From the NCBI RefSeq assembly GCF_900156545.1, contig NZ_FTNW01000002.1:682001-746000 (forward strand): a DNA stretch of 64,000 bases. The letters run 5' to 3'. Each line of letters opens with the position of its first letter. Position 1 is the stretch's first letter. The stretch comes from Aquipseudomonas alcaligenes (GTDB lineage: Bacteria; Pseudomonadota; Gammaproteobacteria; Pseudomonadales; Pseudomonadaceae). The position numbers and the translations under genes were made by a program. The notes beneath the pieces were generated by a model. That model was not told the DNA's origin. It worked only from the letters and a program-made list of their open reading frames with translations, and made no database searches. Positions 8,837 through 18,714 of the stretch are shown one piece after another.

Positions 8837-11800
8837 CTAGTGCTGTTCCAGGGCCGTCGGCTTTTTCTTGCGGCTCAGCTTATCGCTCATGGACTCCACC
8901 AGCAGGTAGAACATCGGGATCAGGAAGGTGGCCAGCAGGGTAGCGGCGAGCATGCCGCCAATCACCCCGGTACCGATGGAGTGCCGGCTGGCCGAACCGG
9001 CGCCGGTGCTGATGGCCAGGGGCACACAACCGAGAATGAACGCCAGCGAGGTCATCACGATCGGGCGGAAACGCAGCTTGGCTGCCTCGAAGGCAGCATC
9101 GAAGATGCTCTTGCCTTCGGCCCGCAGCAGCACGGCGAATTCGACGATCAGGATGGCATTCTTCGCCGCCAGGCCGATCAATGTCACCAGACCGACCTGG
9201 AAGTACACGTCGTTCTGAATGCCGCGCAACCAGACGGCGAGGATCGCCCCGAACACCGCGAAGGGTACTGCGGTGACCACTGCCAGCGGCAGAGTCCAGC
9301 GCTCGTACTGGGCAGCCAGGATGAGGAACACCATGATCAGGCCAAAGATGAAAGCCGTGCTACCAGAGCCCTGGGTAGCCAGCTCCTGATAGGCTGAACC
9401 GATCCAGCCGACGGTGTAGTCACTGCCAAGCACCTCGCCGGCCACTTCCTGAATCGCCGCCAGCGCCTGGCCCGAGCTGTAGCCCGGAGCCGGCCCACCC
9501 AGGAACTTGGCCGAGGGGTAGACGTTGAAGCGTGCATAGGTATCAGGCCCGAGAATACGCTGCACCTTGATCAGGCTGGTCAGCGGCACCAGATCACCAC
9601 CACTGGCCCTTACATAGACCTGCGAGAGATCTTCCGGCTTGCGACGGAACTCCGACTCCGACTGCAGGCTGACCTGCCAGGTCCGTCCGTACAACGTGAA
9701 GTCGTTGACATAGTAACTGCCGAACGTCGACTGCATGGCGGTGAATACGTCGCTGATCGACACGCCCAGGGCGCGCGCCTTGGTGCGATCGAGGTCGATG
9801 TAGTACTGCGGCACACTGGCATTGAAAGTGGTCTGTACCCCCGCCAGTTCGGGACGTTTCTGCGCGGCAGCGACGAAGGCCTGAACCTTGGCCGCCAGCT
9901 CCGCGACACTGCCTCCGCTGCGATCCTGGATGTAGCCCTCGAAACCACCCGTGGTGCTCATGCCGGTGATGGGCGGCGGGTTGAAACTCATGACCACGCC
10001 GTCTTTTTCGCTGAGCCCCATGCCCATGAATTCGCGGGTCAGATTGCGTGCATCAAGCTCAGGGGTGGTGCGCTCGGACCAGTCCTTCAGCGGCACGAAA
10101 CTGACCCCGGAGTTGGTTCTCTGTCCGGATGTCAGCACATCGAAGCCGGCAAAGGTGACCACATCCTGCACCGCCGGATGCTTCATCAATTGCTGCGAGA
10201 AATCACTGGTCAGCGCATCGGTACGGTTGATGGAGGCTGCTGGCGGCAACACGTAGGCATTGATCACGTAGCCCTGGTCTTCATCGGGCACCAGCGAGCC
10301 GGGGACGCGGGTGAACAGCACCGCCATGATGGCGATCATGCCGCCGAACAGCAGCAGTCCGAGGATCGAGCGTTTGAGGAAGAACGCCACGCCGGCCCCG
10401 TAGGCCTCGGTTACCCTGTCGAAGAACCGGTTGAACGCGCGGAAAGGCGCCGCCGGCTCGCGATGCTCCGGCTTGAGCATCAACGCACAGAGCGCGGGCG
10501 ACAGGGTCAGCGCCACGATGCCGGAGATCACCACCGACACGGCGATGGTGATGGCGAACTGACGATACATCTCGCCCGCCAGCCCTCCGAGGAAGCCCAC
10601 CGGGACAAACACGGCGCAGAGCACCAGTACGATGGCAATGATCGGCCCGGTCACCTCCTCCATGGCCTCGATCGCCGCCTCGCGGGCATTGAGCTTCTTG
10701 GTACGCATCACCCGCTCGACGTTCTCGATGACCACGATCGCGTCGTCCACCACGATACCGATGGCCAGCACCAGGCCGAACAGCGTCAGCAGGTTGATGG
10801 AGAACCCCAGCGCGTACATGCCGGCGAAGGTGCCGACCAGCGATACCGGAATGGCCAGCACCGGGATCAGCGTGGCGCGCCAGTTCTGCAGGAAGATGAA
10901 GACCACCAGCACGACCAGTACCAGCGCCTCGAAGAAGGTGTGGATCACCTCCTCGATAGACACCTCGACGAAGCGGGTGGTGTCATAGGGAATCTTGTAG
11001 GTAATGCCCTCGGGGAAGCGCTCCGCCAGGCGATCCATGGTTTCGCGCACCGCGTCCGCGGCATCCAGCGCGTTGGCGCCCGGCTGCAGGTAGATACCAA
11101 AGGCGGCATTCTGCTGGCCATTCAGGCTGGTGACCACCGAGTAGTCCTGAGCACCCAGCTCGATACGCGCCACATCACCCAGGCGCAGGCTGGCACCCGT
11201 GGCGTCGGAACGCAGGATCACGCTCTCGAACTCCTTCGGATCCTTGAAGCGGCCCTGGGTGGTCACCGTGTAGGTGAAGTCCTGCGGTGTCTGCAGCGGT
11301 TGCTGGCCGAAGCTGCCGGCGGCGAACTGGGAGTTCTGCTCGCGGATGGCGTTGACCACGTCGGTCGGCGTCAGGTCGTACTGCGCCAGCTTGTCCGGAC
11401 GCAGCCAGATACGCATCGAGTAGTTCTTGGAGCCGAACTGGCTGACATCGCCAATACCCGGTAGGCGCTTGAGTTCGTCAATGACGTTGATCAGCGCGTA
11501 GTTGGAGATGAACACCGGATCCTTGGAGTTGTCTGGCGAATAGAGCGTGACCACCTGGAGGATGTCCGAAGACTTCTTCTCCACCTTCACGCCTTGCCGG
11601 CGGACCTCCTCCGGCAGCTTGGCCAGGGCCGCCTGCACCCGGTTGTTGACGTCGATGGTGGCCTGGTCGGGATCGCGGCCCACCTCGAAGTACACCGACA
11701 GACTCATGCTGCCACTGCTGGCCGAGTTGGACAGCTGATAGATCATGCCCTCGACACCGTTGATCTGCTGCTCCAGCGGGGCAGCCACGGTCTCGGCGAT

Positions 11801-11971
11801 GACCTGGGCACTGGCGCCCGGGTAACTGGCCGATACCGACACCTGGGGCGGCAGAATCTGCGGGTATTGGGCGATGGGCAGGGACTTCATCGCCGCCAGA
11901 CCGGCGAGGATGATCACGATCGAGATGACCGCGGCGAAGACCGGACGGTCAATGAAGAATTTCGAAATCAC
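8837..11971 (-). CDS. RND efflux transporter permease subunit (HAE1 family, MexQ-like)
   Basis: A 1044-aa inner-membrane pump of full family length with a GTG start (AAGGAG just upstream, overlapping the end of the adaptor gene). It begins [18 protein letters not shown] and has the two large periplasmic loops of the hydrophobe/amphiphile efflux family. The paired aspartates of the proton relay (D409-D410, in [14 protein letters not shown]) are present, so it should be active. It would form a tripartite pump with the adaptor encoded 12 bp upstream. Placement next to a CopZ gene recalls P. aeruginosa mexPQ-opmE, which is CueR-controlled, but here no outer-membrane factor gene is present. Assignment to MexQ is inference; class assignment is firm. 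Confidence 0.93.
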   Translation of the reverse strand: MISKFFIDRPVFAAVISIVIILAGLAAMKSLPIAQYPQILPPQVSVSASYPGASAQVIAETVAAPLEQQINGVEGMIYQLSNSASSGSMSLSVYFEVGRDPDQATIDVNNRVQAALAKLPEEVRRQGVKVEKKSSDILQVVTLYSPDNSKDPVFISNYALINVIDELKRLPGIGDVSQFGSKNYSMRIWLRPDKLAQYDLTPTDVVNAIREQNSQFAAGSFGQQPLQTPQDFTYTVTTQGRFKDPKEFESVILRSDATGASLRLGDVARIELGAQDYSVVTSLNGQQNAAFGIYLQPGANALDAADAVRETMDRLAERFPEGITYKIPYDTTRFVEVSIEEVIHTFFEALVLVVLVVFIFLQNWRATLIPVLAIPVSLVGTFAGMYALGFSINLLTLFGLVLAIGIVVDDAIVVIENVERVMRTKKLNAREAAIEAMEEVTGPIIAIVLVLCAVFVPVGFLGGLAGEMYRQFAITIAVSVVISGIVALTLSPALCALMLKPEHREPAAPFRAFNRFFDRVTEAYGAGVAFFLKRSILGLLLFGGMIAIMAVLFTRVPGSLVPDEDQGYVINAYVLPPAASINRTDALTSDFSQQLMKHPAVQDVVTFAGFDVLTSGQRTNSGVSFVPLKDWSERTTPELDARNLTREFMGMGLSEKDGVVMSFNPPPITGMSTTGGFEGYIQDRSGGSVAELAAKVQAFVAAAQKRPELAGVQTTFNASVPQYYIDLDRTKARALGVSISDVFTAMQSTFGSYYVNDFTLYGRTWQVSLQSESEFRRKPEDLSQVYVRASGGDLVPLTSLIKVQRILGPDTYARFNVYPSAKFLGGPAPGYSSGQALAAIQEVAGEVLGSDYTVGWIGSAYQELATQGSGSTAFIFGLIMVFLILAAQYERWTLPLAVVTAVPFAVFGAILAVWLRGIQNDVYFQVGLVTLIGLAAKNAILIVEFAVLLRAEGKSIFDAAFEAAKLRFRPIVMTSLAFILGCVPLAISTGAGSASRHSIGTGVIGGMLAATLLATFLIPMFYLLVESMSDKLSRKKKPTALEQH

Positions 11972-11983
11972 GGGCCGCGCTCC

Positions 11984-13141
11984 TTACTGCTGGGGCTGCG
12001 CGGCGGGCGCGGCACTGACAACCTTGACCGGCGCATTCGGCCGTACCTTGGGCAGGCCCTCGACGATGACCCGATCGCCGGCGGCAATCCCGCTGTCGAC
12101 GACCCAGCGCCCAGCCGCGGTGTGCGCGGTGGTGACCGGACGGATACGCGCCAGCCCCTGATCGTCCACCACAAACACGAAGGTGCCATTCGGCCCCTGG
12201 GACACAGCGCGCTCGGGAACAGTAACGGCATTGGGCTTGCTGATGCCCTTGACCATCACCCGCACAAACTGTCCGGGCATCAGCGCCTGTTCCGGGTTGG
12301 GCACCACGGCGCGCACGCTGACGGTGCCCGTGCTGCGATCGATGGTGCTGTCGGTGAAGTCGACCTTGCCTTCCAGCGGGTAGCTGGAGCCGTCGCCAAA
12401 CTTGATTTCCACACTCATCTGCTGACCGCCCTCGCGCACCAGGCTGCCGCTCTGCAGGCCACTGCGCACGCTGGATACCTCGCGATCCGGCGCGGCGAAG
12501 TTGACATAGATGGGATCAAGCTGGGTGATCTGAGTCAGCAGGCTGGCGTTGGGGTCTCCGGCCACCATCAGGCTGCCCTCGGATACCGTCTCCTTGCTGG
12601 TGATGCCCGAGATGGGGGCCTCTACCGTGGTGTAGTCGAGGTCGATCTGCTTGGACTGCACCTCGGCCTTGGCCGCCTCGATATTGGCCTTGCTCTGCTC
12701 GAAGTTGGACACGGCGTTGTCCAGCTCGCTCTCGCTGGCAAAGCCCTTGCGCTGCAGCTCACGAATCCGTTTCAGGTCACGCTCGGTCTGCCGGTAGCGC
12801 GCCTGCTCCTGGGCCAGCGCGCCCTTGGCGCGGGCCAGCGCGGCCTGGTAGGGCCGCGGGTCGATGCGAAACAGCACCTGCCCCTGCTTGACCTGGCTGC
12901 CCTCCAGGTAAGTGCGCTCCTGCAGGATGCCACTGACCTGAGCCCGCACCTGCACCTCGCGGTAACCCGCGGTGCGCGCCGGATACTCGAACTGCAGCGG
13001 CAGCGACTCGACCTTGGCCGCCTCGACCAGCACCTCCGGCGGCGGCATCTGCTGAGCGCTCTCTGCGGCATACAGCGCCGGGGCGATGAGCACCCCCAGA
13101 GCCAGCGTGGTGAGCGCGAGAGCATGGGAGCGAGCAAGCAT
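11984..13141 (-). CDS. RND efflux periplasmic adaptor subunit (MexP-like)
   Basis: A 385-aa membrane fusion protein with a Sec signal peptide (residues 1-26, cut near ALYAAES) and no lipobox cysteine. It has the expected order: barrel-sandwich half (QVRAQVSGILQERTYLEGSQVKQG), a long alpha-helical hairpin (about 95-175), second lipoyl half, and beta-barrel/membrane-proximal domains (about 210-370). It bridges the permease to an outer-membrane channel. AAGGAG precedes the ATG. It is the first gene of the pair with the permease, 238 bp downstream of copZ on the same strand. The name MexP rests only on context. Confidence 0.92.
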   Translation of the reverse strand: MLARSHALALTTLALGVLIAPALYAAESAQQMPPPEVLVEAAKVESLPLQFEYPARTAGYREVQVRAQVSGILQERTYLEGSQVKQGQVLFRIDPRPYQAALARAKGALAQEQARYRQTERDLKRIRELQRKGFASESELDNAVSNFEQSKANIEAAKAEVQSKQIDLDYTTVEAPISGITSKETVSEGSLMVAGDPNASLLTQITQLDPIYVNFAAPDREVSSVRSGLQSGSLVREGGQQMSVEIKFGDGSSYPLEGKVDFTDSTIDRSTGTVSVRAVVPNPEQALMPGQFVRVMVKGISKPNAVTVPERAVSQGPNGTFVFVVDDQGLARIRPVTTAHTAAGRWVVDSGIAAGDRVIVEGLPKVRPNAPVKVVSAAPAAQPQQ

Positions 13142-13173
13142 CGGGTCTTCTCCTTGACGTCAGGATCGGGCAG

Positions 13174-13193
13174 GGCCCTTTAAATGAAGGGCC
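13174..13193 (-). promoter_or_regulatory. Palindrome upstream of the RND operon, candidate operator
   Basis: GGCCCTT (13174-13180) and AAGGGCC (13187-13193) form a perfect 7-bp inverted repeat with a 6-base centre, 33 bp upstream of the adaptor ATG. On the minus strand a TTTACA / 18 bp / TAGCAT promoter candidate lies just upstream, so the palindrome would cover the transcription start. The repeat does not resemble the CueR boxes nearby. The regulator is unknown. Confidence 0.4.
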
Positions 13194-13379
13194 ATGCTAG
13201 TGACATAGTTTCAGGCGTGTAAACAGGAACACGGGGCAATAATCGCTAAAGAGCGTTCCACCAGAACACAGCCTAGCCCTATTGACGGGAGCCAACATGG
13301 GCAACAGCGCAGCGGCGGCACGCCGTCACCCGTGCGCCCGAGCGCGCGCAACGAGACCTGCGCCGGCAGGTGTCGCAGC

Positions 13380-13577
13380 CTAGGCTGGCTCGGCCGGGTA
13401 ACCCTGCGCGCGGATAGCGGCCAACAGCTGCTCCAGATCCAGGCGACTGGCGACCCGCACCTCGCCATTCGCCAGATCGACCTGGACATCCGCCGCCGGG
13501 TCCTCGGCCTGCACCGCCTCGGTGATGGCACGAACACAGTGACCGCAGGACATACCGGAAACTTTCAGAATCTGCAT
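13380..13577 (-). CDS. copZ: CopZ-like copper chaperone (heavy-metal-associated domain)
   Basis: A 65-aa single HMA domain with the metal motif GMSCGHC (Cys11, Cys14), the size of bacterial CopZ. It would carry Cu(I) in the cytoplasm and hand it to CopA or buffer it. It is transcribed away from copA from a MerR-type promoter that carries a CueR-like dyad at 13637-13657. A short GC hairpin (13356-13371) follows its stop but lacks a T-run, so readthrough into the RND genes is possible. P. aeruginosa has a CueR-regulated CopZ beside its mexPQ-opmE genes, matching this layout. Confidence 0.88.
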   Translation of the reverse strand: MQILKVSGMSCGHCVRAITEAVQAEDPAADVQVDLANGEVRVASRLDLEQLLAAIRAQGYPAEPA

Positions 13578-13636
13578 AACCTATACCTCTGAGTGGGTGA
13601 CCATGAGCCTTGTCGAGGGCTCTGCGAACAGTTTCA

Positions 13637-13660
13637 AGCCTGCCACGATGGCAAGGTCAA
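13637..13660 (-). promoter_or_regulatory. CueR-type operator/promoter of copZ
   Basis: On the minus strand TTGACC (-35, 13660-13655) is followed after 19 bp by GAAACT (-10, 13635-13630), the long spacer typical of MerR-family promoters. The spacer holds the dyad ACCTTGCC-ATCGT-GGCAGGCT (13657-13637), with one mismatch pair between arms. It fits the known CueR consensus (CCTTGCC...GGCAAGG). Confidence 0.75.
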
Positions 13661-13726
13661 GCCCTGTGACTTGTAGTCGCGACTGACCTGGCCCAAGCTG
13701 GCAACACGCTTCAGGAGAAACCCGTC

Positions 13727-14173
13727 ATGCGCCTGCCAATTGCCCTGCTCGCCCTACTCTGCCTGCCCGTGTGGGCCGACGAGTCGGTGCCGGAGCCGGC
13801 CACCATGATGCCCGCCCCCGCCCCGCAACCGGCCAGCGTGCCGCTGGCCCCGATGACCCTGCCAACCCCCATCGACTATGGCGTGCTGATCGTCTCGCGC
13901 GAGCGCCTGGAGGTTTCCACGCCCTGCGATATCGGCCTGTACCTGCAGGGCAACCTGACGGCACGCCTGTACCAGGGACAGTCGATCACGCTGAACCTGC
14001 CTCCGGGCAAGGTGCAGGTGCGCCTTGGTCAGCTCGGTGGCCACCAGTGCCAGCCACGCTTCGAGCAGTTGCGCAGCCAGACCCTGCAGATACAGACCGG
14101 CGAGGTGCTCAAGTACCGCATCGCCATGGACTCGCTGGGCCTGCAGCTGATCCCGGCACCGCAGAATTATTGA
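13727..14173 (+). CDS. Exported hypothetical protein in the copper cluster
   Basis: A 148-aa protein with a clear Sec signal (MRLPIALLALLCLPVWA, cleavage near residue 17), then a proline-rich linker (about 20-45) and a compact beta-rich domain (about 50-145). Two cysteines in the domain (TPCDIG and HQCQPR) could form a disulfide. The pattern GNLTARLYQGQSITLNLPPG resembles PEGA/DUF2846-like folds; this is my inference. AGGAG precedes the ATG. It lies between the divergent copZ and the copA promoter, so a periplasmic copper-related role is possible, but it has no methionine- or histidine-rich metal motif. I do not recognise a named family. Confidence 0.7.
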   Translation: MRLPIALLALLCLPVWADESVPEPATMMPAPAPQPASVPLAPMTLPTPIDYGVLIVSRERLEVSTPCDIGLYLQGNLTARLYQGQSITLNLPPGKVQVRLGQLGGHQCQPRFEQLRSQTLQIQTGEVLKYRIAMDSLGLQLIPAPQNY

Positions 14174-14188
14174 AGACGCAGGCGGGGC

Positions 14189-14219
14189 TTGACCTTGACC
14201 CAGTGTCAAGGTTGATCCT
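14189..14219 (+). promoter_or_regulatory. CueR-type operator/promoter of copA-cueR
   Basis: TTGACC (14189-14194) and GATCCT (14214-14219) are separated by 19 bp. The spacer contains the perfect dyad ACCTTGAC-CCAGT-GTCAAGGT (14192-14212). Position and geometry match Cu(I)-activated copA promoters of MerR-type CueR. The copA ATG lies about 26 bp beyond the -10, with GAGGAGG as ribosome binding site. Confidence 0.8.
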
Positions 14220-14245
14220 GTGGGCGAATCGAGGAGGAATCGCCC

Positions 14246-16618
14246 ATGTCCAACCTGCAGACCTTCGATCTGCCCATTGCGGGAATGACCTGCACCAGCT
14301 GCGCCGGCCGCGTCGAGCGTGCCCTGAGCCGAGTGCCCGAGGTCGAGCAAAGCAGCGTCAACCTGGCCACCGAGCAGGCCCGGGTAACCGCCCCGCGCGA
14401 ACGCCTGGACGAGCTGCTGGCAGCCGTCGAGCAAGCCGGCTATTCGGTACCGCTGCAGAGCCTGGAGCTGAACCTCGGCGGCATGACCTGTGCCAGCTGC
14501 GCCGGACGCATCGAGCGAGCGCTGCTGAAGGTGGCTGGAGTGCACCGCGTCAGCGTCAACCTGGCCAGCGAGCGCGCCCGTGTCGAGATGCTTGCGGGCA
14601 CCCCCAATGCCGTGCTGATCGCCGCCGTCGAAAACGCCGGCTACACCGCCAGCCTGCACGACGCCGCGCCGGCCTACGATCCACAGACTGCCCTGCGCCG
14701 CGAGCGCCTGGCGGTGATCCTCGCCCTGCTGCTGGCCTTCCCGCTGGTGGTGCCGATGCTGGCCGGGCACTGGATGTTGCCGGCCTGGGTGCAGTTCCTG
14801 CTGGCCACGCCGGTGCAGTTCGTCCTCGGCGCACGCTTCTACAAGGCGGCCTGGAAGGCAGTGAGGGCCGGCAGCGGCAACATGGACCTGCTGGTGGCCC
14901 TGGGTACCAGCGCCGCCTATGGCCTGAGCCTGTATCTCTGGGCCACGGCCGAACACCCTGTGCCGCACCTGTATTTCGAAGCCTCGTCGGTGGTCATCGC
15001 CCTGGTGTTGCTCGGCAAGTACCTGGAAAGCCGCGCCAAGCGCCAGACCAGCGCCGCCATCCGCGCCCTCGAGGCGCTGCGCCCGGAACGCGCTACCCGC
15101 CTGGTCGACGGCCACGAGGAAGAGGTGGCGATCGCCACCCTGCGCCTGGACGATAGGGTGGTGGTGCGCCCCGGCGAGCGCTTCCCGGTGGACGGCGAAG
15201 TGCTCGAAGGCCACAGCCAGGCCGACGAGGCGCTGATCAGCGGCGAAAGCCTGCCGGTGGCCAAGGCCCCGGGTGATAGGGTCACCGGCGGCGCCATCAA
15301 TGGCGAGGGCCGCCTGATCGTGCGCACCACGGCGCTGGGCGGCGAAACGGTACTGGCGCGGATCATCCGCCTGGTCGAGGACGCCCAGGCCGCCAAGGCG
15401 CCGATCCAAAAGCTGGTGGACCGGGTCAGCGCGGTGTTCGTCCCCGCCGTGCTGCTGATCGCACTGCTCACCCTCGGCGGCTGGCTGCTCGCCGGTGCCG
15501 GCCTGGAGCAGGCGCTGATCAACGCGGTGGCGGTACTGGTGATCGCCTGCCCCTGCGCCCTGGGCCTGGCCACCCCGGCGGCGATCATGGCCGGCACCGG
15601 CGTGGCGGCGCGCCATGGCATCCTGATCAAAGACGCCGAAGCCCTGGAGCTGGCACACAAGGTCACCGTGGTGGCCTTCGACAAGACCGGCACCCTTACC
15701 TCCGGCCAGCCGCGCATCGTCCACCTGGCCAGCGAGAACATCGAGGAAAGCGAGCTGCTGCGCCTGGCCGGCGCCTTGCAGCAGGGTAGCGAACACCCGC
15801 TGGCGCGCGCTGTGCTCGACGCGGCAGGCGAGCGCGGCCTCACCCTGCCGCCGCTGGCCACCAGCCAGGCCCTGGCCGGTCGCGGCATACGCGGTGAAGT
15901 CGAAGGCCGCGCACTGGCTCTGGGCAACCAGCGCCTGTTCGACGAACTGCAACTCGACAGCCCGCTGCGCGAGCGGGCTACGGCCTGGGAGGCCGAGGGG
16001 CGAACCCTGTCCTGGCTGATCGAACAGAGCGAGCCTGCCCGTGTGCTGGGCCTGCTGGCCTTCGGTGACAGCCTCAAGGCAGGCGCTGCGGCGGCCGTCG
16101 CCGCACTGCGCGAGCAGGGCATCGAGAGCCACCTGATCAGCGGTGACAACGCCGGCAGCGCCAATGCCGTGGGCCGCGCCCTGGGCATCGACCGGGTGCA
16201 TGCCCAGGTTTTGCCGGCAGACAAGGCGGCCCATGTCGCCGCGCTGAAGCGCGCAGGCATCAGCGTGGCCATGGTCGGCGACGGCATCAATGACGCCCCG
16301 GCACTGGCCGCCGCCGACGTCGGCATCGCCATGGGCGGCGGCACCGATGTGGCCATGCACGCCGCCGGTATCACCCTGATGCGCGGCGACCCGCGCCTGG
16401 TACCGGCCGCGCTGGAGATCAGCCGGCGCACCTGGCGCAAAATCCAGCAGAACCTGTTCTGGGCCTTCATCTACAACCTGGTGGGCATCCCACTGGCGGC
16501 TGCCGGCCTGCTCAACCCGATGCTGGCCGGCGCGGCCATGGCCCTGTCCAGCGTCAGCGTGCTGAGCAATGCGCTGCTGCTCAATGCCTGGAAGCCCGAT
16601 ACGGAGAAACGCCCATGA
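14246..16618 (+). CDS. copA: Copper-translocating P1B-type ATPase CopA
   Basis: A 790-aa Cu(I)-exporting ATPase. Two N-terminal HMA domains carry GMTCTSC (Cys16, Cys19) and GMTCASC (Cys82, Cys85). The membrane metal site CPC is at residues 435-437, the phosphorylation motif DKTGTLT begins at Asp479, and the hinge [10 protein letters not shown] is present. Length matches other two-HMA CopA proteins of Pseudomonas. It pumps Cu(I) from the cytoplasm to the periplasm. The next gene, cueR, overlaps its stop by four bases (ATGA), so pump and sensor are co-translated from the CueR-controlled promoter upstream. Confidence 0.97.
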   Translation: MSNLQTFDLPIAGMTCTSCAGRVERALSRVPEVEQSSVNLATEQARVTAPRERLDELLAAVEQAGYSVPLQSLELNLGGMTCASCAGRIERALLKVAGVHRVSVNLASERARVEMLAGTPNAVLIAAVENAGYTASLHDAAPAYDPQTALRRERLAVILALLLAFPLVVPMLAGHWMLPAWVQFLLATPVQFVLGARFYKAAWKAVRAGSGNMDLLVALGTSAAYGLSLYLWATAEHPVPHLYFEASSVVIALVLLGKYLESRAKRQTSAAIRALEALRPERATRLVDGHEEEVAIATLRLDDRVVVRPGERFPVDGEVLEGHSQADEALISGESLPVAKAPGDRVTGGAINGEGRLIVRTTALGGETVLARIIRLVEDAQAAKAPIQKLVDRVSAVFVPAVLLIALLTLGGWLLAGAGLEQALINAVAVLVIACPCALGLATPAAIMAGTGVAARHGILIKDAEALELAHKVTVVAFDKTGTLTSGQPRIVHLASENIEESELLRLAGALQQGSEHPLARAVLDAAGERGLTLPPLATSQALAGRGIRGEVEGRALALGNQRLFDELQLDSPLRERATAWEAEGRTLSWLIEQSEPARVLGLLAFGDSLKAGAAAAVAALREQGIESHLISGDNAGSANAVGRALGIDRVHAQVLPADKAAHVAALKRAGISVAMVGDGINDAPALAAADVGIAMGGGTDVAMHAAGITLMRGDPRLVPAALEISRRTWRKIQQNLFWAFIYNLVGIPLAAAGLLNPMLAGAAMALSSVSVLSNALLLNAWKPDTEKRP

Positions 16619-17013
16619 ACATCGGTCAGGCCGCCAAGCACAGTGGACTCAGCGCCAAGATGATCCGCTACTACGAATCCATTGGCTTGCTACACCCCGC
16701 CGGGCGCAGCGAAAGCGGCTACCGCCGCTACGCAGAGCAGGATCTGCACGTGCTGGCTTTCATCAAGCGCTCGCGCGATCTGGGCTTCTCGCTGGAGGAA
16801 GTCGGCAAGCTGCTGGCCCTGTGGCAGGACCGCGAGCGCGCCAGCGCCGACGTCAAGACGCTGGCCCTGGCCCACGTCGACGCACTGAACCGCAAGATCG
16901 CCGAACTGAGTGCGCTGCGCGACACCCTGAGCGACCTGGTGGAGCATTGCCAGGGCGACCACCGCCCGGATTGCCCGATCCTCAGAGACCTGGAAGGCTC
17001 CTGCTGCCACTGA
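16615..17013 (+). CDS. cueR: CueR, Cu(I)-responsive MerR-family activator
   Basis: A 132-aa MerR-family protein: winged helix-turn-helix ([21 protein letters not shown]) then a long dimerisation helix. Cys112 and Cys120 in [10 protein letters not shown] are at the same positions as the two Cu(I) ligands of E. coli CueR, and the end CCH is also CueR-like. It should activate copA and copZ by distorting their 19-bp spacers. Its ATG overlaps the copA stop, so it is autoregulated as part of the copA operon. A strong terminator follows. Confidence 0.95.
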   Translation: MNIGQAAKHSGLSAKMIRYYESIGLLHPAGRSESGYRRYAEQDLHVLAFIKRSRDLGFSLEEVGKLLALWQDRERASADVKTLALAHVDALNRKIAELSALRDTLSDLVEHCQGDHRPDCPILRDLEGSCCH

Positions 17014-17020
17014 GATGAAA

Positions 17021-17042
17021 AAAGGGAGCCGCAGCTCCCTTT
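17021..17042. terminator. Bidirectional terminator between cueR and bfr
   Basis: AAAGGGAGC (17021-17029) and GCTCCCTTT (17034-17042) form a perfect 9-bp stem with a CGCA loop. A-rich and T-rich flanks let it work for both convergent genes. Confidence 0.85.
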
Positions 17043-17060
17043 ATGCTCACTGTGTCGCCG

Positions 17061-17525
17061 TCAGGCCTGTGACTGCAGGTAGTTCTGCAGGCCGATGCGC
17101 TCGATCAGACCGAGCTGCTTTTCCAGCCAGTAGGCATGGTCTTCCTCGGTATCGTGCAGCTGCACCTCGAGAATCTCGCGGCTGATGTAGTCGCCATGCT
17201 GCTCGCACAACTCGATCCCCTTGGCCAGGGCCGCACGCACTTCGTATTCCAGCTTGAGGTCGCTCTTGAGCATCTCCGGCACGGTGGCGCCCGGGTGCAT
17301 CTTCTTCGGCCGCATGTCCGGCGTCCCCTCGAGGAACAGGATGCGCTTGAGCAGCGCATCGGCGTGCTCGGTTTCCTCCTCCATCTCGTGGTTGATCCGC
17401 TCGTAGAGCTTCTCGAAGCCCCAGTCCTGGTACATCCGCGAATGCAGGAAATACTGGTCGCGAGCCGCCAGCTCGCCGCGCAGCAGTTCCTTGAGATATT
17501 CGACGACTTCGGTCGCGCCTTTCAT
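17061..17525 (-). CDS. bfrA: Bacterioferritin-family ferritin (BfrA/FtnA type, no heme ligand)
   Basis: A 154-aa four-helix ferritin that oxidises and stores iron in a 24-subunit shell. Ferroxidase ligands Glu18, Glu51, His54, Glu127 and His130 are present. The heme-coordinating methionine of true bacterioferritins (Met52 in E. coli) is replaced by Thr52 in EETEHADAL. This matches P. aeruginosa BfrA, now called FtnA, rather than BfrB. It is monocistronic with a Fur-like sequence about 90 bp upstream. The start [11 protein letters not shown] is the normal family start. Confidence 0.93.
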   Translation of the reverse strand: MKGATEVVEYLKELLRGELAARDQYFLHSRMYQDWGFEKLYERINHEMEEETEHADALLKRILFLEGTPDMRPKKMHPGATVPEMLKSDLKLEYEVRAALAKGIELCEQHGDYISREILEVQLHDTEEDHAYWLEKQLGLIERIGLQNYLQSQA

Positions 17526-17610
17526 GACTCGTGCCCTGCTAAAACCCTATCCAGATAGGCAGCTTCGACCCTCCGACGGGATTGGTCAAGCCGTAGAACA
17601 ACATCCCTCA

Positions 17611-17629
17611 CGGAGCGATTCTCATTGGC
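17611..17629 (-). promoter_or_regulatory. Possible Fur box upstream of bfrA
   Basis: On the minus strand GCCAATGAGAATCGCTCCG keeps the AATGA-AATC core and matches 11 of 19 positions of the classical Fur consensus. Only the first half of the palindrome is convincing. Iron control of a ferritin gene would be natural, but this is a weak site. Confidence 0.3.
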
Positions 17630-17734
17630 GCAAAGCCGCATGGCAGCTGGGCTGCAGGAACAAAACCCGCTAGCAGTCGCAAGCGGTTCGCAGGGGTAAA
17701 AACCTGTCATTCGAAGGCGCCAGCGCCATCCCGT

Positions 17735-18622
17735 TCAGCCCGTGCGCAGGCGCATCACGCCGCGGTAAAAACCGGCCGGCAACAGGCTGATCGCCAGGCC
17801 GCCGAACACCAGTGCGCAGGCCAGCCATCCCAGTGCGCTGAGCGCTTCGCCGAGCAGCAGCCAACCGGCCAGCAGGCCGGACACCGGCACCGCCAGGGCG
17901 AAGGGCGTGACCTCGCTGGCCGGGTAGCGACGCAGCAGGAAGCTCCAGATGGCGAAGCCGACCGTGGTGGCCAGGAAGGCGATGTACAGCAGCGCACCGA
18001 CACCGCGCCAACTCAGGTGCTCGAACGCCGCGCCCAGCGCCTGCGGCCCCTCGAACAGGTAGGACAGGCCCAGCAGCGGCAGCACCGGCACCAGGCTGAC
18101 CCAGCAGATCAGGCGCAGCATGTCGCTGGCGCCGGAGCGCTTGGTGGCGATATTGGCGAAGGCCCAGGCCAGCGCCGCAGCGACCACCAGAGCGAAGCCC
18201 AGCAGGCTGTCACCCAGCGGTCGCTGCAGGCCCAGCAGCAACAACCCGCCGGCCGCCAGCAGCAACCCGACCAGCGCGCGGGCACCGGGGCGCTCGCCGA
18301 GCAGCAGCGCGGCGATCACTACGGTGAAGAACACCTGGCTCTGCAGCACCAGCGAGGACAGTCCGGCCGGCATGCCCAGGTGCATGCCGAGGAACAGCAG
18401 GCCAAACTTGACCACCCCGAGCAGCACGCCGATCTGCACGATGCGCCAGCCCGGCGCCGGCAGCGGCCCGCGCAGGAACAGCAGCGGCAGCGCCGCCAGG
18501 GCAAAGCGCAGGGCACAGAACAACAGCGGCGGGAAGTCCTGCAGACCGACCTTGATCACCACGAAATTGACCCCCCAGATCAGGGTGACCAGCAGGGCCA
18601 GGAGTATGTGCGGCAGGGACAT
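17735..18622 (-). CDS. EamA family drug/metabolite exporter
   Basis: Start set at the ATG at 18622 (GGAG upstream) instead of a longer frame opening at 18664. The 295-aa product has ten hydrophobic segments in two EamA repeats; the first begins LLALLVTLIWGVNFVVIKVGL, the second ALAWAFANIATKRSG. Similar proteins (YedA/YtfF-like) export amino acids or metabolites. A gene of this type sits between cueR and a RIO kinase in P. aeruginosa too, as I recall. The substrate is unknown. Confidence 0.92.
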   Translation of the reverse strand: MSLPHILLALLVTLIWGVNFVVIKVGLQDFPPLLFCALRFALAALPLLFLRGPLPAPGWRIVQIGVLLGVVKFGLLFLGMHLGMPAGLSSLVLQSQVFFTVVIAALLLGERPGARALVGLLLAAGGLLLLGLQRPLGDSLLGFALVVAAALAWAFANIATKRSGASDMLRLICWVSLVPVLPLLGLSYLFEGPQALGAAFEHLSWRGVGALLYIAFLATTVGFAIWSFLLRRYPASEVTPFALAVPVSGLLAGWLLLGEALSALGWLACALVFGGLAISLLPAGFYRGVMRLRTG

Positions 18623-18714
18623 GGGCGGGCTCCGGAAGCGGTTCCCGCACACTAGCAGCCGCAACGCGGCCCTTCTCGGTACAGTTGCGGCCTATCGCGA
18701 CCGGACAGACGCGC

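Noticed and set aside
13356-13371. Terminator after copZ
   Set aside because: ACCTGC/GCAGGT hairpin has a short stem and no T-run, so termination is doubtful.
13754-16360. 868-codon open frame on the minus strand
   Set aside because: Antisense to copA and its upstream gene, His/Gln/Gly-rich shadow composition.
17522-17710. 62-codon minus-strand ORF ending on the bfrA start
   Set aside because: The stop overlaps the bfrA ATG, but third-position GC bias is weak and it overlaps the likely promoter and Fur-like site; more likely leader sequence.
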